From: Exilibacterium tricleocarpae
Lineage (GTDB): Bacteria; Pseudomonadota; Gammaproteobacteria; Pseudomonadales; Cellvibrionaceae
Assembly (NCBI RefSeq): GCF_007004655.1
Contig: NZ_ML660116.1
Location: forward strand, 1-60,342
Reading direction: 5' to 3'
Length of the DNA: 60,342 bases
In this document: positions 25,313 to 34,174 of the stretch, in pieces
Layout of the letters: the number at the start of each line of letters is the position of its first letter
How positions within the stretch are numbered: position 1 is the stretch's first letter
Position numbers and translations under genes: made by a program
The notes under the pieces: generated by a model
What the model saw: the letters and a program-made list of their open reading frames with translations, nothing else
Databases searched by the model: none
Told to the model about the DNA's origin: nothing

Positions 25313-26144
25313 GGTGTTTTTTCTCCATTTTTTATAATCGTTTTACTTTGACGAAATATTTATATTTTTAGTTGACTGATTGGTTCCTCCGTCGGTTAGC
25401 GGGTAAATTGTCGCGTGTATTATTTTTTTGGCCGCGACTGCATTTGTGGGACAAAACTGTAACGAAGCTATCACCGTTCACCTCAAAAAACTTTTCACAA
25501 GAAAACAAAAAAAATTTCCAAAAGATAATTTTTTAAAAATAGTTAACAATTTTTTCGGTCGCACATATTTTTTAATCGACGCCTCCTTCAACAACATGAG
25601 TTCAAAAAAGACAAAAAGTATGTATAACGCGGCACAAAACGTTTTCTATTTTCTACAAAAATTATGGGCGCCATAAAACTTCATGCGTTTTTAAAGGCGA
25701 GACATCTTCATGAAAGCGTGAGACTTGCAGTGTTTTACGCCGCCAGTCTTTTGCCAAAGCGTGTGCAATTTCAAAGTTATTCACGGAAAAACAACTTGCG
25801 AAAATACGTAATTGCGCTACCCCTGAGCCACAGGTGGCAAAGACACGTTCCCTCACCGCCTGATTTGGCCGTCGAGCCCACCGCGGCAGGTGACGGCGCC
25901 ACCACCTGCTCAGGTGACGCTAACGATGACCGGCTCGAGAAATGGAGACACCTGGCCCGACGGCGGCCCGCCTCCATAAGGCCGCCGACCAGTCAAATAT
26001 GGCCAACGCGGTCACCAGAGGTCCACGGGTGGGACAATCCGGGCACAAACCAAAGCGGCTTGGCAGCTGAGACCACATGCGAGCAATAACGATAAGAAAG
26101 TATTACAATAGCCGCTCCCATTCAGAGGTACACGGTATCTACCC
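25313..26144. other. Long AT-rich intergenic region upstream of the subtilase
   Basis: The first ~370 bases (25320-25690) are much richer in A and T than the neighbours and should contain the protease promoter on the minus strand; no unique -35/-10 pair can be chosen. The next part (25840-26000) has several CAGGTG/CACCTG boxes that can pair with each other, suggesting local secondary structure, but it matches no riboswitch I know. Open frames at 25428-25676 and 25664-26089 have no ribosome binding site or family resemblance. Confidence 0.4.
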
Positions 26145-26327
26145 ATGTCTCACCACTTCAATCAGGATGAAAACGACTACAGAGGCCCAGAACGCCGTTT
26201 CTACCAGCGACGCCAATTGAAAGACCGGCGCCAGTCCATTCGCTTTGAGTTGCTAAACGGCGATCGGCGTCAAAACAACGGCCGGCGGGGGCCTGACCTG
26301 GATCACTGGCGGCAATACGAAATATAA
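26145..26327 (+). CDS. Small Arg-rich protein of unknown function
   Basis: The 60-residue product has a repeated basic pattern (YRGPERRFYQRRQLKDRRQSIRFE and DRRQNNGRRGPDLDHW). Short proteins with this ERRxxxRRQxxDRRxxIRF pattern accompany many gammaproteobacterial genomes and look like the segment that precedes PilZ domains, but no PilZ domain is present here. No strong ribosome binding site is visible, the nearest being GAGG about 18 bases upstream. It is likely cytoplasmic and may bind nucleic acid or a nucleotide. The function is unknown. Confidence 0.6.
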   Translation: MSHHFNQDENDYRGPERRFYQRRQLKDRRQSIRFELLNGDRRQNNGRRGPDLDHWRQYEI

Positions 26328-26679
26328 GGTCGCATCTGCCAAACGCCCGTGCCATGAGGGCGAGAGTGCCGTTTTTATCAAAAAATGGGACGATCTTTGC
26401 ATTCTTGACGCCCCAATGACTGTATTATCCACCGGTAACTAACGTCGTACCCTGCGCCCAGAACTATAATATAGACTTAACGACTAGAGTCTTGATGGTT
26501 GCAAAGAGATCACCGACACTGGGCAATTCGGTTCAGTCAGTACCCCCAAAGGGCACAACAGTACGAACAACAGTACGAACAACAGTACGAACAACAGTAC
26601 GAATAGTATTACCCTGACAAGGGCGGAACCTCGACAGTCAATCAGGAATAGCGCCCCGGACTAATACGGGGTCAATGTA
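26328..26679. other. Intergenic region with a 12-base tandem repeat
   Basis: No gene is supported in these 352 bases. Four exact copies of CAACAGTACGAA occupy 26556-26603. The region precedes the YbaK-HDOD gene and should include its promoter. Confidence 0.45.
26556..26603 (+). repeat. Four exact tandem copies of a 12-base unit
   Basis: CAACAGTACGAA is repeated four times without change, about 77-124 bases before the start codon of the YbaK-HDOD gene. A GTAC is present in each unit. It could be an array of protein binding sites or simple replication slippage. Confidence 0.85.
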
Positions 26680-28095
26680 ATGAGTGAGGATACGGGTTTG
26701 CCGGTACCTGAGAGCGTCAAAGAACTGCTGAGCACGCGCAACGTCGCCTACAGCCTATCGCCCGCACCGAGGGACGGGGGCACTGAGCGGGTTTGGCACC
26801 AACACCATCTGCGCAGTCTCGGCGCGGCCAAATCACAGATTCTGCAGGACGAGCAGGGCCAGGTGCTGGTATTGATCCCGGCCGACTGCCTGCTGGACCT
26901 GAACGTGGTCAACCGCCGCCTGGGCCGTGACCTGCGCGCCATACCGACCGGCCAGTTGCGCCGTTTTATCGATGAGCACCAGTTGGAGTCGGTACCGGCG
27001 GTGCCCAATATGGCCGGTCTGCCCACGCTCGTGGATCGCCGCCTGCTGAAGCGCGACGACCTGCTGCTCGACTCCGGCTTCGGGGACCAGTTGCTGCGGC
27101 TCAAACAGGCCGATTTCCAGCAGATTCTCTCCGATGTCAATGTCAGCGACATTACCGTGCCCCTGGCCCAGTTGGAAACCGACACCTCCGGTCTCGATGA
27201 CCATACCCAGGTGCAAAACGCTGTCCATAAATTCACCGGTATGCGCATCAAGCAGCGGCTGGAGGAAACACTGGAGTTACCGCCGCTGCCCAAGTCCGCC
27301 AATCGCATCATCAAGCTGCGGGTCGATCGCAATGCCGATGTCAGCGACCTGGCGGAAATCGTGGAGATGGATCCGAGCCTGGCCGCCCAGGTTATCAGTT
27401 GGGCCTCCTCCCCCTATTACTCGACACCGGGCAAGATCAAGTCACTGCACGACGCTATCGTGCGGGTGCTGGGCTTCGATATGGTGCTCAACCTGTCGCT
27501 GGGTCTGGCGATGGGCAAAACCCTCAAGCTGCCTGAAGACCTGCCCCAGGGCACCACGCCCTACTGGCAAATGGCGGTCTATACCGCCACCACAGTGGAG
27601 GGACTGGTGGGCGCCATTCCCCGCGCTCACCGGCCCAGTTTCGGACTGGCCTACCTGTCCGGCCTGTTGAGTAACTTCGGCTACCTGGTGCTGGCTGAGG
27701 TGTTCCCGCCCTATTTCAACGTGATCAACCGCTACACCGAGGCCAACCCCCACGTACAGCACGAGATGATCGACCGCCATATTCTCGGTATCACCCGCGA
27801 ACAGTTGGCGAGTTGCCTGACCGAGCTGTGGAGTGTGCCGCCGGAAATCGTCACCGCCCTGCGCCACCAGAACACCCCGGAATACGACGGCGATCATCAT
27901 GAATATGCCAAACTGGTGCATGTCGCCCAGTTGCTGTTGAGCCAGCGCGGCTTCGGCAGCGGCCCCTCGACAGAAGTGCCCGTGCACCTCTACGAGCAAC
28001 TGAATTTGCAGCCCGACGCCGCCGCTGCGGTGCTCGACGACGTGATGAAATCACTGGACGAACTGGACGGTATCGCCAGACAACTGGGCGGCTGA
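26680..28095 (+). CDS. YbaK/aminoacyl-tRNA deacylase-like plus HDOD domain signalling protein
   Basis: The 471-residue protein has two domains. Residues ~8-155 resemble the YbaK/ProX fold used for editing mischarged tRNA (VPESVKELLSTRNVAYSLSP, AKSQILQDEQGQVLVLIP). Residues ~190-410 form an HDOD domain (LPPLPKSANRIIKLR, ISWASSPYYSTPGKIKSLHDAIVRVLGFD, and GLLSNFGYLVLAEVFP). HDOD domains resemble HD phosphohydrolases but mostly lack the metal ligands and act in signalling. The same fusion is known in pseudomonads and relatives. There is no signal peptide, so it acts in the cytoplasm, perhaps linking amino-acid or tRNA state to a signalling pathway. It stands alone between its repeat-bearing upstream region and the macroglobulin gene. 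Confidence 0.85.
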   Translation: MSEDTGLPVPESVKELLSTRNVAYSLSPAPRDGGTERVWHQHHLRSLGAAKSQILQDEQGQVLVLIPADCLLDLNVVNRRLGRDLRAIPTGQLRRFIDEHQLESVPAVPNMAGLPTLVDRRLLKRDDLLLDSGFGDQLLRLKQADFQQILSDVNVSDITVPLAQLETDTSGLDDHTQVQNAVHKFTGMRIKQRLEETLELPPLPKSANRIIKLRVDRNADVSDLAEIVEMDPSLAAQVISWASSPYYSTPGKIKSLHDAIVRVLGFDMVLNLSLGLAMGKTLKLPEDLPQGTTPYWQMAVYTATTVEGLVGAIPRAHRPSFGLAYLSGLLSNFGYLVLAEVFPPYFNVINRYTEANPHVQHEMIDRHILGITREQLASCLTELWSVPPEIVTALRHQNTPEYDGDHHEYAKLVHVAQLLLSQRGFGSGPSTEVPVHLYEQLNLQPDAAAAVLDDVMKSLDELDGIARQLGG

Positions 28096-28273
28096 GCGGC
28101 ACCCGCCACTACGGCCGGGGTCGCGTCCGCCCCCGGTCGCCGGGATTCCCCGTCGTCCCCGCCGGCACTACTTTTACCTCGCCATACTTCATCATTTTTC
28201 CTCACCCGATGGTCACTTTTGCAGGGGATACTTATATAGTATTCAACCTCAATTCCCTTGATCAGGAACAGCA

Positions 28274-31200
28274 ATGCGACCCCATCGACTTTTGCGTGCA
28301 AGCGGCTGCCGGCCGGATATCTGGCTAGGACTCTGGCTCGGCATCTGCAACGCAACAGCCGCCGCGCCCGCGTTTGATTCGGCCGCCCGCCCCACCGACA
28401 AAGCCCTGAAAATCCTGCGTATCACCCCGGCCGGCGACGATGTCAAAGCGGGCCGGCAGGTGGTGTTTCAGTTCGACCGCCCGGTGGTGCCGATCGGCAG
28501 GATGGAGCGCGATGCCGCCGCTATTCCCATCAGCATTGCCCCCGCACTGGCCTGCGAGTGGCGCTGGCTCAACACCAGCGCCCTGGCCTGCCAGCTGCGC
28601 GAGGAGCACAAAATGCGCCTGGCCACCCGCTACCGCATCGAGGTGGCACCCGGTATTACCGCCACCACCGGCGCCCGTCTGAGCGAAAAGATCACCCATA
28701 CCTTTACCACAGCGCGGCCGAAGATCACCTATACCCGTTTCTTTAACTGGTTGTCACCGGGCACACCTCTGATCCAGGTCACCTTCAACCAACCGGTCAC
28801 GAAAACCTCCGTGGAGCAGGCCCTGGCCATCAAAACCGATGCCAGCGTCCGAAAAGCCCGCGTACCCGTGCTGGCATTTCCCGACGATCTGCCGCGCACC
28901 CAACCCTGGTGGGCGACCGGCAGCGACCTTGAGCAGCAGCGGGTGAACGATCGACCGACCCAACTGGCGGGCGACAGCGCCCGCAAGGTATGGCTGGTGG
29001 AACCGCGCCAGGAACTGCCCCTCGACCGGGCGGCGCGCCTGGAGGTGGCGCCGGGGCTGGTATCCAGCGAAGGCAGCGAAGCGGGTATCGAACAGCGCAC
29101 GGTGGTGAGCTTTCACACTTATCCGGAGTTTGCCGTGATCGGCCTGCGCTGCACCTTACGGGGTCAGCGCCGGGCCAGTGACCTGCTGCTGGGCGATTTG
29201 CAGCCGGACCGGCAGGACAAGCGCTGCGCGCCCCTGAGCGCCGTGGCTTTGATTTTCTCGGCGCCGGTGCTGAACTCCAGCGTGAAGAATCACATCCGTT
29301 TCAAGCCGGCGCTGGACGGCGGCCGCAAGGACTACGACCCCTGGCAAAACACCCATGACTGGACCCGCCTGACTTCGGCCCACCGCGCCAACCGGCACTA
29401 CTACGTCTGGCTGCCGGAACTCCTGCAGGCCCACCGGCAGTATGCGGTCAACATCGACCGCCAGTCCTTCACCGATGAATTCGGACGCACTTTGCCCGCG
29501 CCCGCCGACTTTACTTTTTTTACCTCCCACCGCGAACCCGGCCTGCGCCTGCGCCATCGCCAGGCGGTGCTGGAAAAAGATATCGACAGCGAGGTGCCGC
29601 TCTATGTCACCAACCTGGACAAAGTCACTGTGACCTATGACAGGCTCGACGCCGCTGCCGCTGCCAGCGGCCTGGTGCGGGAGCTACCGGTAGAGAAAGC
29701 CCAGAATATCGCCTACGCCACCCCGCTGGGTGTGCGGACACTGCTCGGCGGCAACAGCGGTATGATTTACGGTCGCCTGCGCCCCGATCCCACACCGCCG
29801 GACTGGCGCGAGGACACCGAAATCCTGGCCCAGGTAACGCCCTACCAGGTCCACGCCAAAATGGGACACTTTAACTCACTGCTCTGGGTCACCGACTTTG
29901 CCGCCGGCCAACCGGTGCCGGCGGCCAGGGTCTCGCTGCTGAAAGGCAGCTACCAGGACCTGGCCGGCCTGGAAGAACTGGGCATTGAGGCCACCACCGA
30001 CGGGCGGGGACTGGCAACACTGCCGGGGCTGGCGCAGCTGGACCCCGAACTCGAGTTTATCTACGGCGGCTACCGCGCCAACCAACCCGGTTTTTTCGCC
30101 CGGGTTGAAAGCGAAGGAGAGATCGCCGTCATTCCCATCAACCACCACTTTGCGGTGCGCGGCGGCGGTGTTTATTCCCACCTGCGGAAACGCCGCGGGC
30201 ACAGCCACGCCTGGGGCACTACCGCGCAGGGGGTCTACAAACTGGGCGATACCATAGATTTCAAGCTCTACCTGAGAGACCAGAGCAATACCCAATGGGT
30301 AGCGCCGCCACCGGCGGGTTACAACCTGCGGGTGCTCGATCCGCAGCAGAAAGTGGTCTACGAAAAAAAGGCCATCAGCCTCAATGCCTTCGGCGCCTTT
30401 GACGACACCTTCAAGGTGCCGGAACAGGGAGCCGTGGGCTGGTATCGGTTTGAGCTGGCACCGGTCGAGCAACCGGCCAACCGCTGGGACCGTATTGCCT
30501 GGGAGCCGATGACGGTACTGGTCAGCGATTTCACCCCCTCACCGTTTAAGGTCAAAGCGGAACTCAACGGTGAGCGATTTGCCACCGGCGAGCAGGTGGC
30601 GGTAACCTCTCTGGCCACCCTGCATGCCGGCGGACCCTTTGCGGCGGCGGAAATTCGCCTCACTGCCAGGCTGCGGCCGAAAACGTTTACCAGTGCCAGT
30701 CCGCTCGCCAGGGGTTTCAGTTTCGGCGCCGGCGAGCAGCGCAGCAGCGACCAGGTGACACTGCTCGATGTGCGTGGCCAACTCGACGATCTCGGCCAGC
30801 ACGAAGATAGTTTTACCCTGCCGGAAACCGAGATTTACTACGGCACTGTGGCGGTGGAAGCGGCGGTGAAAGACGAGCGCGGCAAGTTCGTCGCCGCTGC
30901 CGCCAGCGCCGACTACGCCGGCCGCACCCGCTTCGTCGGCTTGAAAAATACCCGCTGGCTCTACCAGCAGGGTAAGACCGCAAACCTGCAAACACTGGTG
31001 GTGGACGCCGCCGGCAACCCCGCGCCTGGAATCGAGGTTACAGTCGCCATCAGCCACCGCGATTACAAGGCCGCCCGGGTTAAGGGGCCCGGCAACGCCT
31101 ACATCACCAAAAATATCATGAGTTGGGTGGAGGAGACCCGGTGCCGGGCAACCAGCACGAAAACGGCTGCCACCTGTAAATTCAAACCCGAGCGCGCCGG

Positions 31201-34174
31201 CTACTACCAGTTTGTCGCGCGTATCACCGACACCGAGGGCAAGACCCACAGCACCACCCTGCACGGCTGGGTCACCGGCCGCGGCGCCGTGGTGTGGGAC
31301 CAGTCCGACGACGCCACCCTGCCGCTGGTCCCCGAGCAAAACGCCTACACTGTCGGCGACACCGCCCGCTATTTAATCAAAAACCCGTTTCCCGGCACCC
31401 GGGCACTGGTGACCGTGGAACGCTACGGCGTGCTGGACAGTTGGATCGAAACCCTGGACACCAGCACACCGGTCATCGAGGTGCCGATCAAACCCGATTA
31501 TCTGCCGGGGTTTTATCTGTCAGTGGTGGCCCTCTCACCGCGGGTTGCCAAACCCCTGGGGCCCGACCGGGTCGACCTGGGCAAACCCGCCTTTCGCATG
31601 GGCTATGTGCAAACCCGCGTCAGCGATCCGTACAAAGAGTTGGCGGTCAGCATTAAAACCGATCGCACCACTTACAAACCGCGCGACAGGGTCAAGGCCA
31701 CCCTGCGGGTGAAGCCCAAAGCCGGTGACAACCGCGAGCCCTACGAAATCGCCGTGGCGGTGGTGGACGAGGCGGTGCTCGCCCTCAATCGCCAGGGCAG
31801 GAGTTACTACGATCCGTACGCGGGCTTTAACCGCCTCGACTCCCTCGATGTCAACAACTACAGCCTCTTGAGCCGTCTGGTAGGACGGCAGAAGTTCGAG
31901 AAAAAAGGCGCCAATCCGGGCGGCGACGGCGGCTCCGGTTACGGGCAATTGCGCAGCCTGTTCAAATTCGTCAGCTATTGGAATCCCGCCATCAAACCGG
32001 ATAAGCGCGGCCGCGCCAGTATCGAATTCGAGGTGCCGGACAATCTCACCGGTTGGCGTATCCTCGCCTTTGCCGTCACCCCCAGCGATCGCATGGGACT
32101 CGGCGACGCCAACTTCAAAGTCAACCGCCCCACCGAAATCCGCCCGGTGATGCCCAACCAGGTCACCGAGGGCGACAGCTTCAACGCCGGCTTCTCGGTG
32201 ATGAATCGCACCGACAAGGCGCGCACGCTCAGTATCGATATCCGCGCCAGTGGGCCACTGGACACCGCCGCCAAAGCGACGATTAACCGGCGGGTGCAAG
32301 TGGCGCCGTTTAAACGCGTCAACGTCTGGCTGCCGGTGCAGACCGAGGGGAGCGGACAACTGCGTTTTGTCGCCCGCGGCGGCGACCGCCGCGACCGCGA
32401 CGCCGTGGAACACCAGGTGCCGGTACACCCGCGGCGCTCGCTGGAAACCGCCACCACCTACGGCACCACCACGGCCGCCCGGGTTAGCGAGGAGATTCAG
32501 ATACCCGAGGGCATCTATCCGGACGTGGGCAGTATCAGCGCCGTGCTCTCGCCCACGGTGATCGGCACTCTCGACGGCGCTTTCGACTACCTGAAAGACT
32601 ACCCGCACCTGTGCTGGGAACAGCGCCTGACCAAGGCGGTGGCGGCGGGCGCCTATATCGAACTGGCCACTTATCTCGACGATAAAGTGGCCTGGGCGGA
32701 ACCCGGCGACGACATCCGGGAGACGCTCACCGCGGCGACCAACTTCCAGGCGCCCAACGGCGGTATGACGTACTGGGTTCCCTCCAACCGCCATGTCAGT
32801 CCCTATCTGTCCGCCTATACCGCGCTGGCGTTCAACTGGCTGCGGCGCAACAACTTCGAGGTGCCGGCGCAGGTGGAGGCGCGCCTGCATACCTATCTGT
32901 TGCGGCTGCTGCGCCGCGATGAGTTGCCGTCGTTTTACAGCCAGGGCATGGCGTCCTCGGTGCGCGCCGTGGCCCTGGCGGCCCTGGCACAGAGCGGCAA
33001 GATCGGCACCGCCGACATCCAGCGCTACCGGCGCCATCTGCCGGAAATGAACCTGTTCGGCAAGGCGCATTTTCTGCAGGCGGCGCTGCAAACCGAACCG
33101 CTGGATAAGGATATTGTCAGCGACACCGTCAACACCCTGCTTGGCCAGGCCAGCCAGAGCGGCGGCAAATTCCAGTTCAACGAAGCCTGGGACGACAGCT
33201 ACAAGTACCTGCTGGCCACGCCCCTGCGCGCCAACTGCGCCATTCTCTCGAGTTTCCTGCGGCCGGGTATCGACGCCGATATCGCCGCCCGTATCGGTGA
33301 TATTCCCTTTAAGCTGGTGCGCAGCATTACCCAGAGCCGCGGCGCCCGCAGCCACTGGGAAAACACCCAGGAAAACATGTTCTGCCTCAACGCCCTGATC
33401 GATTACGCGAAAATTTACGAGAGTACAGACCCGGCTATGAACATCGCCGTCAACCTCGGCGCGACGCGCCTCGGCGAGGCGATTTTTACCCGCCCCACCG
33501 ATGCACCGGTCACCCTGACCCGGCCACTGTCGGTCCACTCACCGGGTGAAGCCACCACCATGACCATCGATCGTGAGGGCGACGGCCGTCTCTACTACGC
33601 CGCGCGTATCGCCTACGATCTGCAGGTCGATAACGCCGCGCGCATTAACGCCGGCATTGAGGTGCGGCGCGAGTACTCGGTGGAACGCGACGGCGAGTTT
33701 GTACTGCTACAAGGTCCTACTCAAAAACGTCCCATGCAGATACGGCGCGGCGAGTTGGTCAAGGTGGATTTGTTTGTGTCGGTGCCCACTGCCCGGCACT
33801 TTGTCACGCTCTACGATCCCGTGCCCGGTGGCCTGGAACCGGTCAATACCGATTTGGCCACCGCCTCCGGCGTCGATGCGGACAAAGGCAGTTTTCAAGC
33901 GGCGGCGGGCTCCTGGTTTTTCACCGTTGCCGATTGGTCTTACTACGGCCGCTATTTTTGGAGTTTTTACCACAGGGAACTGCGCCACGATTCAGCGCGC
34001 TTCTACGCCGATTATCTGCCGGCGGGGAACTATGCGCTGTCCTACACCGCCCAGGCCATAGCCACCGGCGAGTTTTCCGTGATGCCGCTGCACGCCGAAG
34101 AGATGTACGACCCGGATATTTACGGCAAGGGGCTGCCGGCACTGCTCGAGGTGAAGGACGAGGTGCAGCAATAG
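28274..34174 (+). CDS. Bacterial alpha-2-macroglobulin (large extracellular/periplasmic alpha-helical protein)
   Basis: With 1966 residues this is a long member of the bacterial A2M family (YfhM-like). A signal peptide follows an unusually long charged n-region (MRPHRLLRASGCRPDIWLGLWLGICNATA); there is no lipobox, unlike the lipid-anchored E. coli protein. MG-type beta domains fill the first ~1300 residues, and the thioester motif is CWEQ at 1447-1450 (common form CxEQ), inside an alpha/alpha toroid that runs to about 1700. Such proteins trap proteases that cut the bait region and bind them covalently. AGGAA precedes the start. The stop overlaps the GTG of pbpC by one base, the classical pairing in which the macroglobulin protects cells while PbpC repairs murein. 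Confidence 0.95.
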   Translation: MRPHRLLRASGCRPDIWLGLWLGICNATAAAPAFDSAARPTDKALKILRITPAGDDVKAGRQVVFQFDRPVVPIGRMERDAAAIPISIAPALACEWRWLNTSALACQLREEHKMRLATRYRIEVAPGITATTGARLSEKITHTFTTARPKITYTRFFNWLSPGTPLIQVTFNQPVTKTSVEQALAIKTDASVRKARVPVLAFPDDLPRTQPWWATGSDLEQQRVNDRPTQLAGDSARKVWLVEPRQELPLDRAARLEVAPGLVSSEGSEAGIEQRTVVSFHTYPEFAVIGLRCTLRGQRRASDLLLGDLQPDRQDKRCAPLSAVALIFSAPVLNSSVKNHIRFKPALDGGRKDYDPWQNTHDWTRLTSAHRANRHYYVWLPELLQAHRQYAVNIDRQSFTDEFGRTLPAPADFTFFTSHREPGLRLRHRQAVLEKDIDSEVPLYVTNLDKVTVTYDRLDAAAAASGLVRELPVEKAQNIAYATPLGVRTLLGGNSGMIYGRLRPDPTPPDWREDTEILAQVTPYQVHAKMGHFNSLLWVTDFAAGQPVPAARVSLLKGSYQDLAGLEELGIEATTDGRGLATLPGLAQLDPELEFIYGGYRANQPGFFARVESEGEIAVIPINHHFAVRGGGVYSHLRKRRGHSHAWGTTAQGVYKLGDTIDFKLYLRDQSNTQWVAPPPAGYNLRVLDPQQKVVYEKKAISLNAFGAFDDTFKVPEQGAVGWYRFELAPVEQPANRWDRIAWEPMTVLVSDFTPSPFKVKAELNGERFATGEQVAVTSLATLHAGGPFAAAEIRLTARLRPKTFTSASPLARGFSFGAGEQRSSDQVTLLDVRGQLDDLGQHEDSFTLPETEIYYGTVAVEAAVKDERGKFVAAAASADYAGRTRFVGLKNTRWLYQQGKTANLQTLVVDAAGNPAPGIEVTVAISHRDYKAARVKGPGNAYITKNIMSWVEETRCRATSTKTAATCKFKPERAGYYQFVARITDTEGKTHSTTLHGWVTGRGAVVWDQSDDATLPLVPEQNAYTVGDTARYLIKNPFPGTRALVTVERYGVLDSWIETLDTSTPVIEVPIKPDYLPGFYLSVVALSPRVAKPLGPDRVDLGKPAFRMGYVQTRVSDPYKELAVSIKTDRTTYKPRDRVKATLRVKPKAGDNREPYEIAVAVVDEAVLALNRQGRSYYDPYAGFNRLDSLDVNNYSLLSRLVGRQKFEKKGANPGGDGGSGYGQLRSLFKFVSYWNPAIKPDKRGRASIEFEVPDNLTGWRILAFAVTPSDRMGLGDANFKVNRPTEIRPVMPNQVTEGDSFNAGFSVMNRTDKARTLSIDIRASGPLDTAAKATINRRVQVAPFKRVNVWLPVQTEGSGQLRFVARGGDRRDRDAVEHQVPVHPRRSLETATTYGTTTAARVSEEIQIPEGIYPDVGSISAVLSPTVIGTLDGAFDYLKDYPHLCWEQRLTKAVAAGAYIELATYLDDKVAWAEPGDDIRETLTAATNFQAPNGGMTYWVPSNRHVSPYLSAYTALAFNWLRRNNFEVPAQVEARLHTYLLRLLRRDELPSFYSQGMASSVRAVALAALAQSGKIGTADIQRYRRHLPEMNLFGKAHFLQAALQTEPLDKDIVSDTVNTLLGQASQSGGKFQFNEAWDDSYKYLLATPLRANCAILSSFLRPGIDADIAARIGDIPFKLVRSITQSRGARSHWENTQENMFCLNALIDYAKIYESTDPAMNIAVNLGATRLGEAIFTRPTDAPVTLTRPLSVHSPGEATTMTIDREGDGRLYYAARIAYDLQVDNAARINAGIEVRREYSVERDGEFVLLQGPTQKRPMQIRRGELVKVDLFVSVPTARHFVTLYDPVPGGLEPVNTDLATASGVDADKGSFQAAAGSWFFTVADWSYYGRYFWSFYHRELRHDSARFYADYLPAGNYALSYTAQAIATGEFSVMPLHAEEMYDPDIYGKGLPALLEVKDEVQQ

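Noticed and set aside
25840-26000. Possible riboswitch with CAGGTG/CACCTG boxes
   Set aside because: The conserved cores of the c-di-GMP, glycine, cobalamin and guanidine types were not found.
25428-26089. Two overlapping plus-strand open frames upstream of the small Arg-rich gene
   Set aside because: The first is an AT-rich chance frame; the second has no supporting start and its sequence changes composition midway.
26556-26603. Tandem repeat considered as CRISPR
   Set aside because: Units are only 12 bases and directly adjacent, with no spacers.
31535-33538. Long minus-strand open frame of about 660 codons inside the alpha-2-macroglobulin gene
   Set aside because: Same effect of GC-rich coding on the opposite strand; no family resemblance or start signals.
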